Shown here in pieces: positions 37,205-45,780 of a DNA stretch of 64,000 nucleotides; positions within the stretch are counted from its first letter, which is position 1, and each line of letters begins with the position of its first letter. The notes below the pieces were generated by a model. The model searched no databases, was not told where the DNA came from, and saw nothing but the letters and a program-made list of their open reading frames with translations. The DNA is taken from positions 8,614 through 72,613 of the forward strand of contig NZ_JBPOEU010000019.1 in assembly GCF_051251695.1 (NCBI RefSeq), read 5' to 3'. The DNA comes from Maritalea sp051251695 (lineage in GTDB: Bacteria; Pseudomonadota; Alphaproteobacteria; Rhizobiales; Devosiaceae). Position numbers and translations under genes: made by a program.

Positions 37205-37726
37205 CTATGCCGCTTCTTCGCCCTTTGTAGAATATGCTGAGATAACCCGAGCAATTTGACCACCAGGTGCATTGAGGATTGCAGCGATGTTTGTTGCAGG
37301 TTGTTTAACAAGACCTGCAAGTTTCGCACGCAATTCATCAAGACTTGGAAGTTCAGCCAATGCTGCAACGCTTTTTGCGTCCAGCTTGGTTTCACCCATC
37401 GCGCCACCAAGAACAATATACTTATCATTGCCCTTAGCGAACTTGGCAGAAATTTTCGCTGCCGTGATTGGATCTTCTGCGTAAGTCAATACTGTTGGAC
37501 CGGTGAGATATTCACCGAAATCCGCAATATCAGCATTTTCAAGAGCGAGCTTGGCAAGGCGGTTTTTCGCAACTTTAACTTGGCCACCGGCTTGTTTCAT
37601 CTGCACGCGCAGATCTTCCATGTCGGCAACTGTCAAGCCTGAATATTGAGCTACAACGACAGAACCAGATGCGCTAAACGCATCTTGCAATGACGATACC
37701 AGCTCTCGCTTTTCCGCTTTATCCAC
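37205..37726 (-). CDS. rplJ: 50S ribosomal protein L10
   Basis: 173 aa base of the L7/L12 stalk. N-terminus MDKAEKRELVSSLQ and the central VKVAKNRLAKLAL. In E. coli the L10-L12 complex represses translation of its own mRNA through a long leader; a 378-bp gap upstream could house such a leader. Confidence 0.97.
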   Translation of the reverse strand: MDKAEKRELVSSLQDAFSASGSVVVAQYSGLTVADMEDLRVQMKQAGGQVKVAKNRLAKLALENADIADFGEYLTGPTVLTYAEDPITAAKISAKFAKGNDKYIVLGGAMGETKLDAKSVAALAELPSLDELRAKLAGLVKQPATNIAAILNAPGGQIARVISAYSTKGEEAA

Positions 37727-38104
37727 TGCTTCTCTCCACTAAAGGTTCAAGGTTCCCCTCAAACCGTTACAGTTTTGATGCTTTGCTCGTCCAATCAAAT
37801 CAGATGACCAAAGCAACGGTGAAATGCCTGCCAACCTGAAATGACCAAACAAAGCTTGGGCAAAACTGGTTTGTTCGAACCGAAACATTAAAACACCCAT
37901 TCGGGCAAATTCTGTATCGGTTGTCACGCCGTCTATTGTTGGCTGGAATTTTAAGTCCCTTCACGGAACACCTACAGTCTCGGACAGGTCTTATTCAAAC
38001 CCCAAACGTTGGGATCTGAAATCGGGTGACCGAAACCACCCGAATTCTTTTGTTTTAGCACCCAGGAAATTCCCCATAAGTGCCTATTGCCATACGCTCA
38101 GCAG
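37727..38104 (-). promoter_or_regulatory. rplA-rplJ intergenic leader region
   Basis: 378 bp without a supported gene. The left part of a 62-aa ORF here has no recognisable features. The region probably contains the rplJLrpoBC promoter and the untranslated L10 leader known from other bacteria, but no -35/-10 pair stands out. A stem-loop at 38022-38043 near its upstream end is listed separately. Confidence 0.5.
38022..38043 (-). terminator. Possible terminator after rplA
   Basis: Seven-bp perfect stem TCGGGTG/CACCCGA (arms 38022-38028 and 38037-38043), followed on the minus strand by only a short TTTC. About 60 bp past the rplA stop. Weak terminator or attenuator. Confidence 0.5.
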
Positions 38105-38800
38105 TTAAGCTTGAACAGATGACACATCAACATGAACGCCAGGGCCCATTGTAGATGTCAAAGCAACACGCAGAAGGAAAGTGCCTTTTGCGCCAGCTGG
38201 TTTTGATTTTTGAACTGCATCAGCAAATGCTTTGATGTTCTCAACCAATTTAGCTTCGTCAAATGATGCTTTACCAACACCGGCGTGCAAAATACCTGCT
38301 TTTTCAGCACGGAATTCAACAGAACCGGCTTTTGCAGCTTCAACAGCCGTTTTCACATCTGGTGTCACTGTGCCCACTTTAGGGTTTGGCATAAGGTTAC
38401 GAGGACCCAATACTTTACCCAAGCGACCAACAAGAGGCATCATGTCTGGTGTAGCGATACAACGATCGAAATCGATTTTGCCTTTAAGAACTTCATCAAC
38501 AAGCTCTTCAGCACCAACAATGTCTGCACCAGCTGCTTTGGCTTCATCAGCCTTCGCATCACGAGCAAAAACAGCAACACGAACCGTACGGCCTGTGCCG
38601 TTTGGCAGCGCAACCACACCACGAACCATTTGGTCAGCGTGACGAGGGTCAACGCCCAAGTTCATTGCAATTTCAATTGTCTCATCAAACTTAGATGTCG
38701 CATTGCTTTTCACAAGCGCAACAGCCTCGTCCAATGTGTAAAGTTTCTTGCGGTCAACAGCTTCACGAGCAGCGACGGTACGTTTACCTAGTTTAGCCAT
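38105..38800 (-). CDS. rplA: 50S ribosomal protein L1
   Basis: 231 aa, L1-stalk protein that helps release deacyl-tRNA and, in E. coli, represses the rplKA mRNA. N-terminus MAKLGKRTVAAREAVDRKKLY; signature LVGRLGKVLGPRNLMPNPK. 6 bp after rplK. Confidence 0.98.
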   Translation of the reverse strand: MAKLGKRTVAAREAVDRKKLYTLDEAVALVKSNATSKFDETIEIAMNLGVDPRHADQMVRGVVALPNGTGRTVRVAVFARDAKADEAKAAGADIVGAEELVDEVLKGKIDFDRCIATPDMMPLVGRLGKVLGPRNLMPNPKVGTVTPDVKTAVEAAKAGSVEFRAEKAGILHAGVGKASFDEAKLVENIKAFADAVQKSKPAGAKGTFLLRVALTSTMGPGVHVDVSSVQA

Positions 38801-38806
38801 TCTCGT

Positions 38807-39235
38807 TTACTCCTGAACCTCAAGACCCATCGCGCGAGCTGAACCTGCGATTTGTGCCATCGCCGCTTCAATTGTGTCCGCGTTTAGATCTTGGATTTTC
38901 TTTTCTGCGATTTCGCGCAACTGGTCTTGCGAAACAGAACCCGCAACTTCGTGACCTGGCTTTTGCGACCCTTTAGGCAAGCCCAAAGTCTTCAGCAAAA
39001 AGTAGCTCACTGGCGGTTGCTTCATTGAGTATGTGAAGCTTTTGTCCGCAAAAATGGTAATCGTCACCGGAATCGGTGAATTCTTTTCCATTTCCTGTGT
39101 TGCAGCGTTGAAACCCTTACAGAATTCCATAATATTCAAACCACGTTGACCCAATGCAGGACCAATCGGGGGTGACGGCGAAGCTGCGCCAGCCGGCACT
39201 TGGAGCTTAAGATAGCCCTCAATCTTTTTTGCCAT
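38807..39235 (-). CDS. rplK: 50S ribosomal protein L11
   Basis: 142 aa, GTPase-associated centre and stringent-response relay. Signature LKLQVPAGAASPSPPIGPALGQRG-type start (QVPAGAASPSPPIGPALGQ) and the flexible KQPPVSYFLLK. 113 bp after nusG. Confidence 0.98.
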   Translation of the reverse strand: MAKKIEGYLKLQVPAGAASPSPPIGPALGQRGLNIMEFCKGFNAATQEMEKNSPIPVTITIFADKSFTYSMKQPPVSYFLLKTLGLPKGSQKPGHEVAGSVSQDQLREIAEKKIQDLNADTIEAAMAQIAGSARAMGLEVQE

Positions 39236-39348
39236 TTTGTTGCCTTTTCAAATGCGTCCGCACCATGCGGACATTCACAACAGCGTGGTGCAAGGTTTTA
39301 TGTGCTGATTTGGCCAATCAGCACCCTCTCCCACACAGGGTTAAATGG

Positions 39349-39879
39349 TTAGGCTTTTTCAACCTGACCATATTCCAGTTCAACCGGGGTTGCCCGGCCA
39401 AAGATAGATACTTCAACTTTAAGGCGCGCGCGCTCTTCATCAACCTCTTCAACCACACCGTTAAAGCTAGCAAATGGACCGTCCGACACACGAACAGCTT
39501 CACCAACTTCAAAGCTGATTGACGGCTTAGGCCGCTCAACACCTTCTTGTACCTGATGCAAAATTGAATTCGCTTCGGCTTCGGAAATTGGGATCGGCTT
39601 ATGCTCTGAACCCAAAAAACCCGTAACCTTCGGCGTATTTTTGATCAAGTGAAACGTCTCATCGGTAAGTTCCATATTTACAAGAACATAACCGGGGAAA
39701 AACTTACGCTCTGCGTCAACCTTACGGCCACGACGCACTTCCACAACCTTCTCGGTTGGAACCAGCACATTATCAAACAAGTGATCAAGGCCAGTGGCCA
39801 CAATCTTTTCTTGAATTGACTCGGCGACTTTGCGCTCGAAATTTGAATAGGCCTGGACGATATACCAGCGTTTTGCCAT
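39349..39879 (-). CDS. nusG: Transcription termination/antitermination protein NusG
   Basis: 176 aa. NGN domain starts MAKRWYIVQAYSNFERKVAESI; the C-terminal KOW domain (about residues 125-176) starts EVGEAVRVSDGPFASFNG. NusG links RNA polymerase to S10 and Rho. 32 bp after secE. Confidence 0.97.
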   Translation of the reverse strand: MAKRWYIVQAYSNFERKVAESIQEKIVATGLDHLFDNVLVPTEKVVEVRRGRKVDAERKFFPGYVLVNMELTDETFHLIKNTPKVTGFLGSEHKPIPISEAEANSILHQVQEGVERPKPSISFEVGEAVRVSDGPFASFNGVVEEVDEERARLKVEVSIFGRATPVELEYGQVEKA

Positions 39880-39911
39880 CAGTAAAAAACCTTACCGTTT
39901 ATCATCAATAC

Positions 39912-40106
39912 TCAGCCAATGCTGAGTAGCAATCCTACAAACCAAGCTACAATTTGGTCCGCCGCTAAAAAGAACACACTGGCCAAAGCCACCATGATCA
40001 AAACCATAATCGTTGAAACCAAAGTTTCATTACGGGTTGGCCATACGACCTTTGCAACTTCCGATCGGACTTGCTGCAAAAATGTGAACGGGTTTGTCCG
40101 CGCCAT
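39912..40106 (-). CDS. secE: Preprotein translocase subunit SecE
   Basis: 64 aa with one C-terminal membrane helix, the short form usual outside enterobacteria. Start at ATG 40106 (MARTNPFTFLQQVRSE), with an AAGGG ribosome-binding site; the longer frame from 40157 is less likely. Signature EVAKVVWPTRNET. Heads secE-nusG-rplK-rplA. Normally a tRNA-Trp gene lies just upstream in relatives; here it is 2.5 kb away. Confidence 0.95.
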   Translation of the reverse strand: MARTNPFTFLQQVRSEVAKVVWPTRNETLVSTIMVLIMVALASVFFLAADQIVAWFVGLLLSIG

Positions 40107-40193
40107 AAAATTCCCTTGAGTTTCAACACGAAACTGCTTCCGTGTGTCCATAACCAAATAGCCGCGCGAGTCGCCCGCACGGCTGGAACCGCT

Positions 40194-40222
40194 GTATTAG
40201 ACCTTCATGTGCGAAAACGCAA
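40194..40222 (-). promoter_or_regulatory. Predicted promoter of secE-nusG-rplKA
   Basis: On the minus strand: -35 TTGCGT (40217-40222), 17-bp spacer, -10 TAATAC (40194-40199), about 90 bp upstream of the secE start. Confidence 0.65.
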
Positions 40223-40322
40223 CCCCTTTGCCGCGTAGAAATGGGTCATCTTTCGATAAGCCTTGCGGGATGCTTCGCAGAGATGTAAGCCTAAATTCTC
40301 GCCAGTTCAAGAGCCATTCAAA

Positions 40323-40730
40323 ATGACCATCCAAACTTGGCTCGCTTTTTGCGCAATTGCGGCCCTAAATATCTTTAGCCCCGGCCCAGCCATCTTACTT
40401 GCCATCAGCAACGGTGCGACCAAAGGCATGTTTGCAGCTCTTTGCCAGGCCCTGGGCAATGCATTGGGAATGTTTTTTGTTTCAGTGGCTTCAATCATCG
40501 GCGTCAGTGCCGTACTCGCCGCGTCATCAACTGCATTTACGATCGTCAAAATACTGGGCGCCGCCTATTTGATCTATTTGGGGATAAAGCAAATTCGGTC
40601 GCGCAACACTAGCGCGCTGGGCGATCCATCCAAACAAAAGTCCGAACGCACCTACGGCGCTATCTTTTGGGAAGGCTTCTCCATTGCCATCACCAACCCA
40701 AAGGCAATTCAATACTTTCGATCACACTAG
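40323..40730 (+). pseudogene. LysE/RhtB-family exporter, C-terminally truncated
   Basis: 135 aa against about 205 for intact members. The N-terminal half is normal: the NIFSPGPAILLAISNGATKG signature, then three hydrophobic segments and the NPKA motif. After NPKAIQYF, where family members continue with further membrane helices, the frame ends in SH and a TAG. The stop overlaps the stop of the convergent YHYH gene by two bases. The missing helices are not found in other frames beyond it, so a recombination or deletion joint at about 40715 is likely and function is doubtful. Confidence 0.8.
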
Positions 40731-41599
40731 TTCACCGGCGTGCCGACAAAGCAACCAATGGTGTATGGATATTCGTCGGTCAAATGATAATGATAAATCT
40801 CCGTTTCGATGCCGTCCCAGACGACAGTTTCGACATGTCCGTGACAAGCATCTAAATCGTCATTACTCAGATGAACACCGCCCTCGCCTTCCATGCCATA
40901 AATTCCAAAACCATCCATCGCATATCCAACTAAACCTGAATGCCCGTCTGCAGTTTCTTCCTGCGCAACCATGCAAGACGATGCATTGTGATAGTGATAA
41001 ACACCATCGCGTTCCGGGTGACCGTTGCACTCATCCTGAATTTCATGTGCTGGCGCATCATCTCCGCGCGCGTCCAATGCGTTAAAAATCGCAGCACCAG
41101 AAAGCGAAATCCCGATCATGCCCATCGGCACACAGCTAGCAGATGAGGCAACTTGCGGGTCCGCAGGCAAATTTAGAGATAGATTTTGCGCCTCAATCGA
41201 ATTGGGATTGCGATCATACTGATAAGCATCATCAGTCCGTTGCACAGGATAAATACCAGTGCCGTGTGTTGGCAACAAGTTGGACGTCACCATTCGCGTA
41301 CCACCGCTCACTGAAACCTGCACACCGCCGTCGGACCATTTTACATCACCATCGACCGTGGGCTTAAGTTCTGGGTACCAGTAATCGCCAACGATCCAGT
41401 CTCCGGTGGCCTGCGCACCCGGCGCGTTCGGATTGAACTGCTGTTGACATGAATAAACATTATCCACCTTTGGCGACGAAGAAACCTGCCCATCCCCTAA
41501 TGGCAATTTTTCCCCATGTGCATAAACATTGCTAAGGCCAGAAAGGCCGATTAGCCCACCCAGTCCAATCGCCAAAATGCTTGTTTTGAAGTTGGTCAT
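40727..41599 (-). CDS. Secreted YHYH-domain protein
   Basis: 290 aa with an N-terminal signal peptide (hydrophobic stretch about residues 6-25, likely cleavage after VYA at 27), so periplasmic or extracellular. The C-terminal half has the YHYH family signatures: GVYHYH, GLVGYAMDGFGIYG, DACHGHVE and IYHYHLTDEYPYTIGCFVG. The paired YHYH and CHGH motifs look like metal-binding sites, but the function of the family is unknown. Several Cys could form disulfides. Upstream gene on the same strand is tRNA-Trp; downstream it converges with the truncated LysE gene. It belongs to the accessory block between secE and tRNA-Trp. Confidence 0.85.
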   Translation of the reverse strand: MTNFKTSILAIGLGGLIGLSGLSNVYAHGEKLPLGDGQVSSSPKVDNVYSCQQQFNPNAPGAQATGDWIVGDYWYPELKPTVDGDVKWSDGGVQVSVSGGTRMVTSNLLPTHGTGIYPVQRTDDAYQYDRNPNSIEAQNLSLNLPADPQVASSASCVPMGMIGISLSGAAIFNALDARGDDAPAHEIQDECNGHPERDGVYHYHNASSCMVAQEETADGHSGLVGYAMDGFGIYGMEGEGGVHLSNDDLDACHGHVETVVWDGIETEIYHYHLTDEYPYTIGCFVGTPVN

Positions 41600-41808
41600 G
41601 TTCAGTTCTCCTTCGCGCCCCGCCCTTAAAGGATAGAATTGAAACTGAGGTTTTTCCAGTTAAGCTTTTATAATAACATAAATTTTTCGAAAGGTGATAC
41701 GCCAAAACCCCAAACATCGCAGAAACCTGACAACTCCGTTCAGCTATAGTTCAGCCGCAGCCAACCAATTTACGCCCATCAACAACACGAATTTCTTGAG
41801 GGCAAATC

Positions 41809-42462
41809 ATGAAACAAGCATCAAAAGCACTTTTACTCCTAACATTGGCAGCAGCGACGCTAGCACCAACCACATCATACGCAAAAGACTGGATCCAAAG
41901 CGTCAAAGTCAGCAAGGGCGGCGTCGACGTTATTCCGATCGAGGTTAGAGCCAACGGCTCAGGCTACACGAGCATAAAAACCAACAAGCACCGCTTCCTT
42001 TTTGAACTATACGCCCGCGCCACGAACGGCGAACGCATTGTCGGCGCATCTTTGAGCACAAAAAAGGCGAACTTTTTCGAAGGTCTTGATTCAACAGAAT
42101 GGAGAAAGAATTTCGTTGGGCGTGATGTAAGCAACGGCGCATATCGCACTTGGAAACGGAACTACGCACTTAAAGTGCCCGTTTCAAAACTAACTTGGGT
42201 TGGCGGCTCGCCAGTCGATAGATGCAATGCATTATTGGCCCAAAAACGCCAAAACGGATCATCAAAAGTTGCGGTCCTAAACCAAAAACAATCCACAACT
42301 GCTCACGCAACATTCAACCTAGAAGCCGTCGCAGCGCGAAAAAACAAAGCCAAAAAGAATGACTGGGGTTATTGGAACACCGACACCGAAAGCGATTATC
42401 TACAATATCAGGTGCAAGTAACTTGCTTACCAAGCGCCATGGGCGGCAAAATAAGCAACTAA
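41809..42462 (+). CDS. Secreted protein of unknown function
   Basis: 217 aa. Clear signal peptide: Lys-containing start, hydrophobic LLLLTLAAATLA core and a TSYA cleavage site at about residue 25. The mature part is basic, beta-rich in appearance, with only two Cys (in DRCNALL and VTCLPSA) that may form one disulfide. I do not recognise the family. It is divergent from the YHYH gene, with 209 bp between, and ends at a good terminator. Confidence 0.75.
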   Translation: MKQASKALLLLTLAAATLAPTTSYAKDWIQSVKVSKGGVDVIPIEVRANGSGYTSIKTNKHRFLFELYARATNGERIVGASLSTKKANFFEGLDSTEWRKNFVGRDVSNGAYRTWKRNYALKVPVSKLTWVGGSPVDRCNALLAQKRQNGSSKVAVLNQKQSTTAHATFNLEAVAARKNKAKKNDWGYWNTDTESDYLQYQVQVTCLPSAMGGKISN

Positions 42463-42477
42463 TACCCGTAAAAACAA

Positions 42478-42506
42478 ACGCCTCAGCAACCTGCTGGGGC
42501 GTCTTT
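42478..42506 (+). terminator. Rho-independent terminator after the secreted unknown
   Basis: Eleven-bp stem (arms 42478-42488 and 42492-42502, one G-T pair, 3-nt loop) starting 15 bp after the stop of the plus-strand gene, followed by a short CTTT. The loop lies between that gene and the convergent tRNA-Trp gene. Confidence 0.65.
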
Positions 42507-42598
42507 GGACATGGTCCAATGATACAAAAGTCATGGACCAATGATACAAAGCAGCACTTACACAAAAGTCCGGCCGCCAACAATTTCAATGATTTAAA

Positions 42599-42674
42599 TG
42601 GCAGGGGCGGAGAGACTCGAACTCACGACCCTCGGTTTTGGAGACCGATGCTCTACCAACTGAGCTACACCCCT
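42599..42674 (-). tRNA. tRNA-Trp (anticodon CCA)
   Basis: 76 nt including encoded CCA. Acceptor AGGGGTG/CGCCCCT, D-loop AGTTGGTA, anticodon loop CTCCAAA, T-loop TTCGAGT. One T-T mismatch in the T-stem. In many alphaproteobacteria this tRNA lies directly upstream of secE; here a block of three accessory genes separates them. Confidence 0.95.
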
Positions 42675-42701
42675 GCATGTGCGACAAAAGCCGCTGGCAA
42701 G

Positions 42702-42730
42702 GGTCTAATGCCAACAGCGATTTGTTGCAA
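42702..42730 (-). promoter_or_regulatory. Possible promoter of tRNA-Trp
   Basis: On the minus strand: -35 TTGCAA (42725-42730), 17-bp spacer, -10 TAGACC (42702-42707), starting about 28 bp upstream of the tRNA. The -10 is weak. Confidence 0.4.
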
Positions 42731-42752
42731 GTGCTTTGTACGTAGTTTTTTA

Positions 42753-43139
42753 CTAAATTGCTAAGACGATTGGTTTCAGCATGAACAAGAGACCAAGAAA
42801 TCCTACTGACCAAACCAGTGAACGCCCCCATGGGACTGCTGCGAGATACGTTCCGACATATACAGCCCTTGCGATCACAAACATTTGCGCGCCAAGAATA
42901 GCATCGCTGGAAACATCCCCCAACACCAGATTCAATACGGCAAGCCCAAGGAAAATCGGGAAACTTTCCCGCATATTGTTGAAAGCACGGCTGGCGCGCT
43001 GGCCAATTACGGGAAGTTCTGGCAGGTCGTCACGCGAACCAACATATTTAGCAATTCCGATCTGGGGAATTCTGATTAAACTGGACAATAGCAACTGCAA
43101 AAAATACAGTGCAATACCGACAACAATCCAAATGAGCAT
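42753..43139 (-). CDS. MAPEG-family membrane protein
   Basis: 128 aa with four hydrophobic segments. The arrangement GSRDDLPELPVIGQRASRAF followed by NMRESFPIFLGLAVL matches bacterial MAPEG proteins (membrane-associated proteins in eicosanoid and glutathione metabolism). These resemble microsomal glutathione transferases, but the bacterial substrate is unknown. Stands between tRNA-Trp and the chemoreceptor block; 79 bp upstream of the tRNA on the same strand. Confidence 0.8.
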   Translation of the reverse strand: MLIWIVVGIALYFLQLLLSSLIRIPQIGIAKYVGSRDDLPELPVIGQRASRAFNNMRESFPIFLGLAVLNLVLGDVSSDAILGAQMFVIARAVYVGTYLAAVPWGRSLVWSVGFLGLLFMLKPIVLAI

Positions 43140-43412
43140 GTTTCTTTCCTCCTATTGTTTTTGACTCTAGGACGATGACAGACTCAATTCAATTCACTCA
43201 TAGGGAGTTGTCTCAACTCTTAACGCGTTTAAGGTCGGGCGCTATTGGGGAGGAAGAACGAGCGGTTTAGGTCAAATTCTCAGTACTGAACGGAGGTCTT
43301 GTGCCATCAGTCAACACGGTGACAGTACAAGCATAATTATCGCAGTTAAATTGACAAAAGAGCATGCTCTACTTCAACACTTCTGACACGTTTCAGGCTT
43401 GCATTTCTAACA

Positions 43413-43766
43413 TCATACCACTGGCGCGCAGAGGCCACCGGCATTTACAAAGAAAAGCGCCCCTTGCTGCCGCAAACTTTCACGAACCGCCGCGCTATCC
43501 ACATTGACAACGATAACATTGTGAAAACGACTGGGGCTGATATATTGAGCCCCAGATTTAATGATACGCGAAACGTATTTTTGTTCGGGCTGAAATGGCG
43601 CAAAAACGACGGCCATTTCGCCCTGGGCCGGTGCCTCAGAAAGCCCTATCGCGCCAAAGACCAGCATAAGTGCCATCAAAATCAGCGCCGGCACAAATGG
43701 TCCAACACCCTTTTGCTTCTCGTCAATCGATTTGGCCGGAATGTCGCTGATTTTTGACAAGGTCAA
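43413..43766 (-). CDS. Single-span membrane protein of unknown function
   Basis: 117 aa. One hydrophobic segment near residues 25-45 (VPALILMALMLVFGAIGL), the rest probably periplasmic, beginning APAQGEMAVVFAPF and ending GALFFVNAGGLCAPVV. Small proteins of this design occur in alphaproteobacteria, without assigned function. 18 bp after the chemoreceptor gene, so probably co-transcribed with it. Confidence 0.75.
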   Translation of the reverse strand: MTLSKISDIPAKSIDEKQKGVGPFVPALILMALMLVFGAIGLSEAPAQGEMAVVFAPFQPEQKYVSRIIKSGAQYISPSRFHNVIVVNVDSAAVRESLRQQGALFFVNAGGLCAPVV

Positions 43767-43784
43767 TTTCCAGATTTCTTGGCC

Positions 43785-45512
43785 CTAAGACGCTCGAGCC
43801 TGTTTGGCAAAGTTGCCTTGAGTGTGGAAAGTGTCATTCAAAGGTTCGTGTCTGACAAGGTTGAACACCTCAACAATTTTATCCAGCTCAGTGGCTTGGG
43901 ACTCAGTTTGTTCAATTGCCGCATTTGTCTCTTCTACAAGGGCGGCATTATGTTGGGTCATCTCTTCCAACTGTTTCATCGAACTTGAAACGCCATCAAT
44001 GGAAGACGCCTGATCGTGGCTTTGTTCCGCAATAGCTTCCATCAGCTCCGTCATCTCACGCACAGCTGTAACGATACCTGAAAGACTGTCTGAGGCTTGG
44101 GAAACAAGCTTGCTACCGCTACTCACTTCGTCTGAAGATTCCTTCACAAGCGTTTTCACATCAGAAGATGCTTCTGCAGCCGACTGGGCCAACCGCCGCA
44201 CTTCCACCGCAACAACAGCAAAGCCCTTACCAGCTTCACCGGCCCGCGCTGCTTCCACGGACGCATTAAGCGCTAAAAGGTTTGTCTGGAAAGCGATGTC
44301 GTCGATAAGCGAAATAATATCGGAGATCTTATTTGAGGCGGCGGTAATTCGGCCCATCGCCTGATTAGCGTCCTCCATGACTTCGCTGCCCTGGTTCGCC
44401 GTACCGTGAGCAGCTCGCGCGGATGTGCGTGCATTTTCTGCCAACGAGGCATTCTCCGCAACGGTTTTTGCCATGTCTGTCATAGCATTTGATGTTTGCT
44501 GCAAGGTAATCGATTGCCGGGAGGTGCGTTCATTCAAATCAGAGACACCGGATAAAATTTCACCTGTCGCCGCTCGCAATGTACCAGAGGTCATTTGCAA
44601 CTGACCTATTACGTCCGTAAGTTTGTCAGCAACTCGATTTGTGTCGCGCTTTAAAGTATCAAAGGCGCCGCGGTAATTACCATTCATCCGGTCGGTCAAA
44701 TCTGCATTTGCAAGCGAAGAAAGCACACGGCCTGTTTCGCTCACCCCTTTTTCGACTTCATCAACCAACTCATTCACGTCAGTCGCGAGCTTATTGAGCG
44801 CATCAACTTCAAAGTTGTTTCGCACCCGACGGCTAAAGTCGCCGTTTGTCGCCGCGGCCACGACCTCACCAAACTCCATCTGCAACTCGTTCAGCATCAA
44901 TGTGCGTTCTTCACGGGCGACCTCAGACTTTCTTACATCCTCGACGCTCATTTCACGCACTTGTTCAGCTTGTTGGGCAACTTCTTCAGATTTTTGCTCG
45001 GTAAGCCTAAACAGTTCCGTCGTATTTCGTGTCAGCCAAACAAGAGCAACAGCCTCAACAACCAAGACAACCGCATGTAAAACGATACGTCCCAATGATC
45101 CACCGCCGTAAAATACAAGCGTATCAAAAGTTAGACCAAGACCCAAATGGTGGACTGCAACGACAACAGCACCGACCAAAATCGCGCGAAAATCATACAA
45201 AAGCGCACATAAGGCCAGCGAAGCGAAAAATGCCATATGCATATCAATTTGGTAGGGCTGACCGCGCGTAGCGATCAGGATCGCCATCACCTCAGCCATC
45301 ATAACCGTCACCGCAAGATAACGAAAAGTTGGTGAGTTTTTCTTCCAAAGAAAGGTGATTGCGAGAAATACAACACCTGTTGTACCCAACGCCGTACCAA
45401 GCCCGGGCGAGCCTTGTACAATATACTCAACCACGGCAACGGCAATCGCAAACACGAGAGCTACTAATGAAATTGCCTGAGTCCCTCGGGCACGCAACTG
45501 GTCAAACGTCAA
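43785..45512 (-). CDS. Methyl-accepting chemotaxis protein with a polytopic membrane sensor
   Basis: About 575 aa. The N-terminal part has about five or six membrane helices and no large periplasmic domain, so it probably senses inside or within the membrane. Helices carry His residues in QIDMHM, VAVHHLGL and RIVLHAV, which might bind a metal or haem. A long coiled-coil signalling domain follows, with the hairpin tip SLIDDIAFQTNLLALNASVE. Start is uncertain: TTG 45512 has AGGGG eight bases upstream; GTG 45521 is the alternative. The frame stays open to 45731, but that extension runs into the T-tract of the tuf terminator and is rejected. Lies directly downstream of tuf copy 2. Confidence 0.88.
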   Translation of the reverse strand: MTFDQLRARGTQAISLVALVFAIAVAVVEYIVQGSPGLGTALGTTGVVFLAITFLWKKNSPTFRYLAVTVMMAEVMAILIATRGQPYQIDMHMAFFASLALCALLYDFRAILVGAVVVAVHHLGLGLTFDTLVFYGGGSLGRIVLHAVVLVVEAVALVWLTRNTTELFRLTEQKSEEVAQQAEQVREMSVEDVRKSEVAREERTLMLNELQMEFGEVVAAATNGDFSRRVRNNFEVDALNKLATDVNELVDEVEKGVSETGRVLSSLANADLTDRMNGNYRGAFDTLKRDTNRVADKLTDVIGQLQMTSGTLRAATGEILSGVSDLNERTSRQSITLQQTSNAMTDMAKTVAENASLAENARTSARAAHGTANQGSEVMEDANQAMGRITAASNKISDIISLIDDIAFQTNLLALNASVEAARAGEAGKGFAVVAVEVRRLAQSAAEASSDVKTLVKESSDEVSSGSKLVSQASDSLSGIVTAVREMTELMEAIAEQSHDQASSIDGVSSSMKQLEEMTQHNAALVEETNAAIEQTESQATELDKIVEVFNLVRHEPLNDTFHTQGNFAKQARAS

Positions 45513-45728
45513 TGAAATCACCCCTAATTGAAACTTAAATTTGCTTTCAGTATTAGAAATATCATGAGCAACAAGAATGAATATCTGGTTACTTAGGAAG
45601 TTTGTTAAACCCCCTTCGAATTTTGTTGACAATCGTCCCGCCGCTAAAGCATGAGGGCTGAAGTTTAGGCTACCGATATTATGGAAGATTTGACCGTAAG
45701 TTTGGCGATCTAGGTTTAAAACAGGCAA

Positions 45729-45755
45729 CAAAAAAGGCGACCCGAAGGCCGCCTT
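45729..45755 (-). terminator. Rho-independent terminator of tuf copy 2
   Basis: Nine-bp stem with arms 45734-45742 and 45747-45755 and a 4-nt loop, followed on the minus strand by TTTTTTG. Begins 26 bp past the tuf stop, so the chemoreceptor gene downstream must have its own promoter or rely on read-through. Confidence 0.9.
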
Positions 45756-45780
45756 AAGTCTCTTGTAGTCTTTTAAAAAG

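Noticed and set aside
40141..40260. Possible tRNA upstream of secE, as expected from relatives
   Set aside because: No cloverleaf can be formed; tRNA-Trp is at 42599-42674 instead.
42372..42764. 130-aa plus-strand ORF
   Set aside because: Overlaps the end of the secreted protein gene, its terminator and the complete tRNA-Trp gene.
45513..45731. N-terminal extension of the chemoreceptor
   Set aside because: Would begin inside the T-tract of the tuf terminator and shows no family likeness; a start with a ribosome-binding site exists at 45512.
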